Part shown: positions 58,607 through 64,000 of the stretch, in pieces
How the letters are laid out: each line of letters begins with the position of its first letter
Position numbering within the stretch: the stretch's first letter is position 1
Source of the DNA: Photorhabdus sp. CRCIA-P01
Lineage (GTDB): Bacteria > Pseudomonadota > Gammaproteobacteria > Enterobacterales > Enterobacteriaceae
DNA: 64,000 bases
NCBI RefSeq assembly: GCF_003545805.1
Contig: NZ_NMQR01000014.1
Span: 39,680-103,679, forward strand
Reading direction: 5' to 3'
Notes under the pieces: generated by a model
The model's database searches: none
Seen by the model: only the letters and a program-made list of their open reading frames with translations
What the model was told of the DNA's origin: nothing
Position numbers and translations under genes: made by a program

Positions 58607-58761
58607 GCCTATACCAATAGGGCTATTTTATTTGCCCTTCTTTGCCATAAAGAGCGAACCTAGGCAGTGCTCAAAATCCTCACGTACTACGTGTACGCTC
58701 CGGTTTTTCCGCGCTGTCCGTGTTCAAATTGCCTGCAACAATTACGCCTATTCGGATAGGC
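58607..58761 (+). repeat. 155-base palindromic element with 15-base inverted ends
   Basis: GCCTATACCAATAGG (58607-58621) and CCTATTCGGATAGGC (58747-58761) are inverted with 12 of 15 matches. Between them lies CCTCACGTACTACGTGTACG with flanking sequence that I remember as common in Yersinia and relatives (YPAL-like). It has no gene and looks like a non-autonomous (MITE-type) repeat beside the tRNA pair. Confidence 0.6.
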
Positions 58762-58863
58762 ACTAAATTGCATTGGTGACAACGGGGATGGATATTAACG
58801 GCGAGTTAGCCTTCTGGCAAGGGGAATAATACAAATTATTGTTCAACTGTTCGTATTTACATC

Positions 58864-58990
58864 TATACCCGTCATCTTTCAAGTTGCCTCTTTGTTGGCT
58901 GCACTCGCTCACCCCGGTCACATAGTTATCTATGCTCCCGGGGATTTGCTCCCTTGCCGTCGCGATGCATCTTGAAATCCATAGGGTATA
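58864..58990 (+). repeat. ERIC-type repeat, copy 3
   Basis: 127 bases from TATACCCGTCATCTTTCAAG to ATAGGGTATA. It is joined head-to-tail with the next copy, sharing TATA at the junction. The core is CCCCGGTCAC and CTCCCGGGGATT. Confidence 0.85.
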
Positions 58991-59116
58991 TACCCGTCAT
59001 CTTTCAAGTTGCCTCTTTGTTGGCTGCACTTGCTCACCCCGGTCACATAGTTCGCTATGCTCCCGGGGATTCTCTCCCTTGCCGCCTTGATGCATCTTGA
59101 AATCTATTAGGTATAT
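58989..59116 (+). repeat. ERIC-type repeat, copy 4, tandem with copy 3
   Basis: 128 bases, very similar to copy 3 and in the same orientation, so it is probably a local duplication. It ends ATTAGGTATAT 64 bases before the mdtK stop codon side. Confidence 0.85.
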
Positions 59117-59179
59117 AACAGTGAATTTGTCGTTTATTCCACCAGTTAAGTATTCGTTCCCGGCTTTATGAAAAAGAAA

Positions 59180-60553
59180 TCAGCGGGTTGAGCGTTGTAA
59201 AACTACCTCATTTGGCTGTTTTTGTATCCACAAAATACGGGTAAATACCATCACTGCTGATGCAGTCAGGCCAATAATAAAGCCGATCCAGAACCCTTGT
59301 GGCCCCATAGCGGGTACAACATAGTCAGTTAATCCCAGAATGTAACCGCTTGGTAGCCCCAAAATCCAGTAAGCGATAAAAGTGATATAAAAGATAGAAC
59401 GCGTATCTTTATATCCACGTAAAACACCAGCCCCTACAACCTGTATGGAATCAGATAATTGGTAAAGCGCGGCAAATAGCATCAGATGTGATGCCATGAT
59501 GATAACTTCAGGATTGTCGTTATACATCAAGGCGATCGGTTCTCGCAGAATAATAGAAAAGGTTGCGGTTAAACAAGCAAATACCAAACCAACTATAATT
59601 CCGGTATAGGCTGATATCCGAGCATTCTCAATAGATTCTTTCCCTAAATTATGGCCAACGCGGATAGTGGTTGCTGCCGCTAAAGATATTGGGAACATAA
59701 ACATTAATGAGCTGAAATTTTGGGCAATTTGGTGTCCTGCAACAGCAGTAACGCCTAAAGGAGAGATCAATAATGCCACTATGGCAAATAGGGTAATTTC
59801 AAAAAATACCGCCATCGCAATAGGAAAACCGAGGGATGAAATGCGTTTCAGAATATGCCAATTTGGTGCGGCGAAGCGATGTTTAGGGCGGATATCCCTT
59901 TGTGATGATGCACGTTTCACATACCAACGCATTAGTAGGAACATAACCCAGTAAACGCTGGCAGTAGCAACACCACAGCCGACACCACCTAAAGCGGGAG
60001 CGCCGAATTTACCGTAAATGAATATGTAGTTAATCGGAATATTAATCAACAATCCTAAAAAACTAATCACCATGCCTGGTTTGGTTTTCGATAAACCTTC
60101 ACATTGATTACGCAGCACCTGATAAAACAGATAGCCCGGCGCACCCCACATTATTGCGTGGATAAATCCAACGGCTTTTTCTGCCAAAAGTGGATCTATA
60201 TTGTGTTGCCTGTCAATCAGGAATTTGCTGTTGTATAGAATAGCGATAATGATAATGGAGAGGAAAATCGCCAGCCAGAACCCTTGCTGAGTTTGGTTAG
60301 CAATGAGACTCCTGCGACCAGAACCGTTCATTTGCGCAATAATGGGTGTTAAAGCTAATAGTAAGCCGTAACCAAATAAGATAACTGGCAGCCAGATCGA
60401 GGTGCCAACAGCAACTGCGGACATATCTGTTGCACTGATGCTACCTGCCATAACGGTGTCCACAACCCCCATTGCAGTTTGTGAAAATTGAGCAATAATG
60501 ACGGGAATCCCTAGAGCGAGCAAACTACGCGCTTCTTTTAAATACTTCTGCAC
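59180..60553 (-). CDS. mdtK: MATE multidrug efflux pump MdtK (NorM)
   Basis: A 457-aa MATE transporter with 12 helices that exports cationic drugs in exchange for Na+ or H+. [20 protein letters not shown] and [15 protein letters not shown] open the first half, and [20 protein letters not shown] lies in the second. It is divergent from ribE, the same neighbour as in E. coli. Confidence 0.94.
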   Translation of the reverse strand: MQKYLKEARSLLALGIPVIIAQFSQTAMGVVDTVMAGSISATDMSAVAVGTSIWLPVILFGYGLLLALTPIIAQMNGSGRRSLIANQTQQGFWLAIFLSIIIIAILYNSKFLIDRQHNIDPLLAEKAVGFIHAIMWGAPGYLFYQVLRNQCEGLSKTKPGMVISFLGLLINIPINYIFIYGKFGAPALGGVGCGVATASVYWVMFLLMRWYVKRASSQRDIRPKHRFAAPNWHILKRISSLGFPIAMAVFFEITLFAIVALLISPLGVTAVAGHQIAQNFSSLMFMFPISLAAATTIRVGHNLGKESIENARISAYTGIIVGLVFACLTATFSIILREPIALMYNDNPEVIIMASHLMLFAALYQLSDSIQVVGAGVLRGYKDTRSIFYITFIAYWILGLPSGYILGLTDYVVPAMGPQGFWIGFIIGLTASAVMVFTRILWIQKQPNEVVLQRSTR

Positions 60554-60777
60554 GCATTACACCTTTTTTATAAAGTAGAAAATATTAAGAAAGACATCTG
60601 TATATAAGAAACGATTTTCGAAAAATCAATCGCTTACTAACCGGAGTATTGTATCTATTTAATACTATATTACAACAATAATGCTGAGTTTATATTCGAA
60701 TGATCAGGTGGTATTTATCAATGACAACTTGATATAAACTAATCAATAATTATACACAGTCATTAAGAGGTTCTTCT

Positions 60778-61464
60778 ATGTTTACGGGCATCGTTCAGGG
60801 AAAAGCACCCTTGGTTGCTATTGATGAAAAAAGTCATTTTCGGACTCATGTTGTTAAATTCCCGGCTGAATTATTGCCAGGTATTGAAACAGGGGCGTCA
60901 GTTGCCAATAACGGTTGTTGTCTGACGGTAACCAAAATAGAAGGCGATGAGATGAGTTTCGACTTAATGAAAGAGACTCTACGTCTGACTAATCTTGGAG
61001 ATTTACAGCTAGGGGATTATGTGAATCTGGAGCGGGCGGCCAAATTTGGGGATGAAATTGGCGGGCATTTGATGTCCGGTCATATCATCACGGTTGCTGA
61101 GATAGCTAAAATTTTCACTTCAGAAAATAATCATCAAATATGGTTCCGTATCCATGATAAGCAATTAATGAAATATATCTTGCATAAAGGATTTATCGGC
61201 ATCGATGGAATTAGTCTGACAATTGGTGATGTAGTTAATAATCGTTTTTGCGTTCACCTTATTCCTGAAACACTGGAACGTACGACATTAGGTAAGAAAC
61301 GTCTTGGTCAAAAAGTGAATATTGAGATTGACTCACAGACTCAGGCGATTGTTGATACAGTGGAGCGTGTTCTTGCTCAGAAAGAGAGGGAACAGCGGGA
61401 ACGGGTTGCCTCTCGGCAACCAGAGACATTCGTGGAAGAATGTTTAATAAATGATGAGCGATAG
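60778..61464 (+). CDS. ribE: Riboflavin synthase, alpha subunit
   Basis: A 228-aa lumazine-binding protein with two repeats; [17 protein letters not shown] opens the first and [19 protein letters not shown] lies in the second. It converts two 6,7-dimethyl-8-ribityllumazine molecules to riboflavin. It is called ribC in E. coli, where mdtK and cfa flank it. About 15 residues at the C-terminus are extra compared with E. coli. Confidence 0.95.
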   Translation: MFTGIVQGKAPLVAIDEKSHFRTHVVKFPAELLPGIETGASVANNGCCLTVTKIEGDEMSFDLMKETLRLTNLGDLQLGDYVNLERAAKFGDEIGGHLMSGHIITVAEIAKIFTSENNHQIWFRIHDKQLMKYILHKGFIGIDGISLTIGDVVNNRFCVHLIPETLERTTLGKKRLGQKVNIEIDSQTQAIVDTVERVLAQKEREQRERVASRQPETFVEECLINDER

Positions 61465-61506
61465 TAGGACTCCGCCCGTCGCTTTCAAATAGAATTAATC
61501 GTTGTT

Positions 61507-61543
61507 AAAAGGGAGTGTTGATCCTATTAATGCTCCTTTTTGT
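61507..61543 (+). terminator. ribE terminator
   Basis: AAAAGGGAG and CTCCTTTTT pair with imperfect bases in the upper stem, ending in a T-run about 45 bases after the ribE stop. Confidence 0.7.
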
Positions 61544-61667
61544 GATGCGCATTGCAGTATTGCTCATGGCTTGTTAATTGATATGGTTTATGTTGTTATT
61601 ATTGTGTTAATGCGCTTTCTTGTAAAACGCAGGCTAACCCCACGATGATATTTTCAGAGGCTACTTT

Positions 61668-61784
61668 ATGGAAAACCCGATTGAGTTAGATGAATGGCTT
61701 GAAGAACCTACACACGATGACGCTGTTGAAATGATGAATGCGCAAGCTGTCGTACCTTTTGGTACAGCACTTTGGCCTCATTAA
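61668..61784 (+). CDS. 38-aa peptide, candidate RiPP precursor
   Basis: Translates as MENPIELDEWLEEPTHDDAV followed by EMMNAQAVVPFGTALWPH and a stop. GAGG lies 8 bases before the ATG. The first 22 residues are strongly acidic (nine D/E) and could form a leader helix. The last 14 are uncharged apart from the final His, hydrophobic and rich in residues that RiPP enzymes modify (F, G, T, W, P, H). That leader-core contrast, and an M29-peptidase-like gene 170 bases downstream, suggest a modified-peptide precursor. I know no family with this core. It has its own terminator-isolated position between ribE and the cfa remnant. Confidence 0.6.
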   Translation: MENPIELDEWLEEPTHDDAVEMMNAQAVVPFGTALWPH

Positions 61785-61845
61785 GGTTCTTTATAATAAT
61801 AGATACCCCATAAACTTCAAGTTGCGGCTCGCAAGATGAAAGCAG

Positions 61846-61880
61846 TTTATTATCTCCCCGTGCCACGGCGAGATAATAAA
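61846..61880 (+). other. Stem-loop between peptide and M29-like gene
   Basis: TTTATTATCTC (61846-61856) and GAGATAATAAA (61870-61880) are a perfect 11-base inverted repeat, and CCGT/ACGG extends it inside after one mismatch. It may limit transcription into the downstream gene or protect the 3' end of the peptide message. There is no clear T-run. Confidence 0.6.
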
Positions 61881-61905
61881 TGCATATTGAGGTATGACAA
61901 GTATA

Positions 61906-61931
61906 TAAGTAAGGGGAGGTCCCCTTACTTA
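61906..61931 (+). promoter_or_regulatory. Stem-loop just before the M29-like gene
   Basis: AAGTAAGGGG (61907-61916) and CCCCTTACTT (61921-61930) are perfectly complementary with loop AGGT, and T/A adds an eleventh pair. The GGGGAGG it holds is the only Shine-Dalgarno-like run near, 30 bases before the ATG at 61953; the nearer AGGA at 61941 is free. It may set the ratio of peptide to enzyme. Confidence 0.6.
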
Positions 61932-61952
61932 AAAATAAACAGGATTGTTCTC

Positions 61953-62930
61953 ATGGATAAAAGTCTTGAAAATATGTATCGCTGTTTATCACATCATCCT
62001 GCAATTTCAGATAAAGTAAGAAATGATGAATGTATAAAAATATTTATCGGATCTGATACTGAGCATCGCAATATTGCGCAAAAGATGCATATGTATAAAA
62101 CGGGTTTCGATGTAAGATCTGATTTTGCTTTTTTAGAAGAAACATCAGCAGACGATATAAAACAAAAAATATCCGATTGTGATTTGTTTATTTTTCTTTA
62201 TGCATCATCAACATTAAAGAATATATCTCCACAAGGACCGGAATATCTAACCAAAATAAGAAGTTTTATTACTGAATCATGGAAGAAATCTGTACTGTTT
62301 AAAGATTATGGTCCTCATTTTATTGAAGCATTCAGCGAGCCGCCAGTATCAATAGCAGAAAGAAATAAAAAAATTATTGAATTATCAAGTCGATCACAAA
62401 AGGTTCAATATACAGATAATAAAGGGGGCTCGATTGTAGGTTATTTAGAAAAAGGCCATAAATGGACTTCCATTGATGGTAATGGAAATCTTGATGTTAT
62501 TCCTGGGGAGATAGCAAGCCATATAAAGAACCTTAACGGTAGTGTCAGCTTTAGTGGCACTTTTTTGAGTACTGCACCCTTTGCTATAAAGTATGGCGTT
62601 GTCAATAATATGATGACTATAAATATAAAAGAGGGTGAAATTATTGGGTTTGATTGTGAAAATGATGAATTTAGTCGGGATTTTAATTTATACCTAAACC
62701 ATAATCACGGAAATAGAATTGTTGAAGAGTTTGGTATTGGTACTAACATGGGTGTGAAAGCGCTTTATGGCAGAAATGCGGGTTTTGAAGAACGGCATCC
62801 CGGCTTACATCTTGGTTTAGGTGGTGGAGTAAAAGGGAGTCATCATTTAGATTTGATATTTTCTGGTGGAAAAATAGCATTTGATCAAACAGTTTTTTTT
62901 GATAATGGTTATATGAGTAATTTCCGTTAG
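61953..62930 (+). CDS. M29-peptidase-like protein next to the 38-aa peptide
   Basis: A 325-aa protein. Residues 25-190 form an unrecognised alpha/beta region (IKIFIGSDTEHRNIAQKMHM, CDLFIFLYASSTLKN). Residues 200-320 resemble the metal domain of M29 aminopeptidases and the related NicX dioxygenases: E259 in EEFGIGTN, H286 in LHLGLG, H298 and D300 in GSHHLDLIF are where the family binds its metals. It lacks most of the M29 N-terminal half, so it may be a peptide-binding or peptide-modifying relative. AGGA lies 9 bases before the ATG at 61953; the frame opens at 61836. Cotranscription with the 38-aa peptide is likely; its function is unknown. Confidence 0.65.
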   Translation: MDKSLENMYRCLSHHPAISDKVRNDECIKIFIGSDTEHRNIAQKMHMYKTGFDVRSDFAFLEETSADDIKQKISDCDLFIFLYASSTLKNISPQGPEYLTKIRSFITESWKKSVLFKDYGPHFIEAFSEPPVSIAERNKKIIELSSRSQKVQYTDNKGGSIVGYLEKGHKWTSIDGNGNLDVIPGEIASHIKNLNGSVSFSGTFLSTAPFAIKYGVVNNMMTINIKEGEIIGFDCENDEFSRDFNLYLNHNHGNRIVEEFGIGTNMGVKALYGRNAGFEERHPGLHLGLGGGVKGSHHLDLIFSGGKIAFDQTVFFDNGYMSNFR

Positions 62931-63050
62931 TGAGAAACAGAGCGATCTTTTTAAATTTAGAATAGGAATTTACCTTTTAATATTTAGAGTCACAAATGGA
63001 TATGTTGTATTGACTAAAAGCTACAGTGGAAATCTGTAGCTTTTGGTTAA

Positions 63051-63555
63051 TTATCGGGCTACCCGTAACCCGCCTTCAATACCTTTTAGACTGAATATGA
63101 TTTGCCATAATTGGATATCGCGAGCACGAAATGCACCTGCACAGGCATTCAGGTAATAGCTAAACATGCGTTTAAATGTCGGACTATAGTTATCTTGTAT
63201 TTCAGGCCAGCAGGCAATAAATCTTTCATGCCAGGCCATCAATGTGCGGTCGTAATCTGCGCCAAAGTTATGCCAATCTTCCATAACAAAACAGCTTTTG
63301 CTGGTGTGAGCTATTTGCTCAATCGAAGGCAGGCAGCCATTAGGAAAAATATATTTGCTGATCCACGGGTCAGCACCAGCTTTAGATTTGTTAGAGCCGG
63401 CAGTATGTAGCAGGAATAAGCCATCAGGTTTCAAGTTTCTTTGAACAACGTCGAAGTAAGTCGCATAATTTTTAGGTCCAACGTGTTCAAACATACCGAC
63501 AGAAACAATTTTGTCGAACTGCTCATGTTGATCATAAGTAAGATATTTGAAAGGG
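63051..63555 (-). pseudogene. cfa: cfa remnant (cyclopropane fatty acid synthase, 5' half lost)
   Basis: The minus strand encodes the C-terminal ~165 residues of Cfa: DKIVSVGMFEHVGPKNYATY, YIFPNGCLPSIEQIAHTS, EDWHNFGADYDRTLMAWHER and YLNACAGAFRARDIQLWQII. Similarity ends near 63555 in FKYLTYDQHEQF, and a TAG lies just upstream in frame. The ~215 N-terminal residues, including the SAM-binding glycine loop, are absent from the next 445 bases, so the enzyme cannot work. In E. coli ribC and cfa are neighbours. Confidence 0.88.
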
Positions 63556-63706
63556 AACTAAAAGATAATTATGGGAAAAAACTGGACTAAGTGGGAAGTT
63601 ATGGAGATTCAATTGTAAATCCTTTTCAGTATTTGAAAGGCAGACCGAACGAGAATCATGCTTAGTCTGCCATCTGATTTTACTAAGCTCAATTAGTTTG
63701 ACCTGC

Positions 63707-64000
63707 CTATTCAGATTCGTTATCGAATAACTTACCTTGCAGGTGATCTAGTTCCTCCTTTCGAATACGCTTCACTACGCTGTAAATCCATTGAATAGAA
63801 ACACCAAACTTGCGAGCCAGATCATGATGATTTTTACCGTTAAACTCGTTGAAAATCTCACGATCACGGAGGCTAACTTTCCAAACCATGCCCATAGGAA
63901 AATAGACATTTTGACCGCCCCAAACCTGCATCATATGGTTCGCAACAGCTTCACCAATTTGTTCAGCCAACGCAGGCTCAACATGGATTATTTCACTGAC
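63707..64000 (-). CDS. Mor-family transcription activator (5' end outside window)
   Basis: The open frame runs to the window edge, so at least 97 residues are visible. QNVYFPMGMVWKVSLRDREI then FNEFNGKNHHDLARKFGVSI, followed by QWIYSVVKRIRKEEL, match the C-terminal helix-turn-helix of phage Mu Mor, which activates the middle promoter. It lies 150 bases from the break in cfa, so a Mu-like prophage or a remnant of one is probably responsible for the cfa loss. The rest lies outside the window. Confidence 0.82.
   Translation of the reverse strand, partial: VSEIIHVEPALAEQIGEAVANHMMQVWGGQNVYFPMGMVWKVSLRDREIFNEFNGKNHHDLARKFGVSIQWIYSVVKRIRKEELDHLQGKLFDNESE

Overview
The window reads as chromosome of an insect-associated gammaproteobacterium, most likely Photorhabdus or a close Morganellaceae relative. 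The basis is an enterobacterial core at Photorhabdus-like divergence (arn, hmu, suf, aroH-ppsR-ppsA, lpp-pykF, mdtK-ribE), AT-rich intergenic DNA, several ERIC-type repeats, hok/sok loci and natural-product genes. The genus is inferred from remembered family resemblance, not from a search.

Layout. 1-1538: the end of btuC plus btuD (vitamin B12 import). 1696-9078: the complete arnBCADTEF operon for lipid A 4-amino-arabinose modification, with a PhoP-like box upstream. 9185-9670: nlpC. In E. coli, btuD and nlpC are adjacent; here the arn operon lies between them. 9671-13000: an accessory stretch with a SGNH-type esterase, a DUF1778/GNAT toxin-antitoxin pair with an operator over its promoter, and an orphan FlhE-like protein. 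13226-25342: a candidate specialised-metabolite locus. It has a MacB-like ABC exporter with its own TolC-like channel and adaptor on +; on - it has a single-module NRPS (A-T-TE, glutamine-like code), an MFS exporter and a formyltransferase fused to half a condensation domain; a LysR regulator lies beside it. 25500-29014: AT-rich accessory DNA with a small secreted protein, a Gly-Ser-Asn repeat protein, a MarA-like regulator and a membrane protein behind a perfect Fur box.

29064-35083: haemin uptake operon hemP-hmuRSTUV. 35254-45163: core metabolism (aroH, ppsR, ppsA, ydiK, ydiJ, menI), with the sRNA gene rprA and its RcsB box between ppsA and ydiK. 45200-46450: two convergent hok/sok-type loci, the second truncated, among direct repeats. 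46969-53900: Fur-controlled sufABCDSE and an L,D-transpeptidase. 54011-57806: lpp, a dienoyl-CoA-isomerase-like gene and pykF. 57977-59116: two identical tRNA-Val(GAC) genes among ERIC copies and a 155-bp element with inverted ends. 59180-61464: mdtK and ribE.

61668-64000 is an accessory insertion between ribE and cfa, which are neighbours in E. coli. It holds a 38-codon peptide gene with a good ribosome binding site, two strong hairpins, and an M29-peptidase-like protein with its metal-ligand pattern intact: a candidate minimal RiPP-like system. It is followed by a cfa gene that has lost its N-terminal half and by a Mu-type Mor regulator running off the window. The two best candidates for undescribed biology are this peptide/M29 pair and the split formyltransferase-NRPS-exporter locus.
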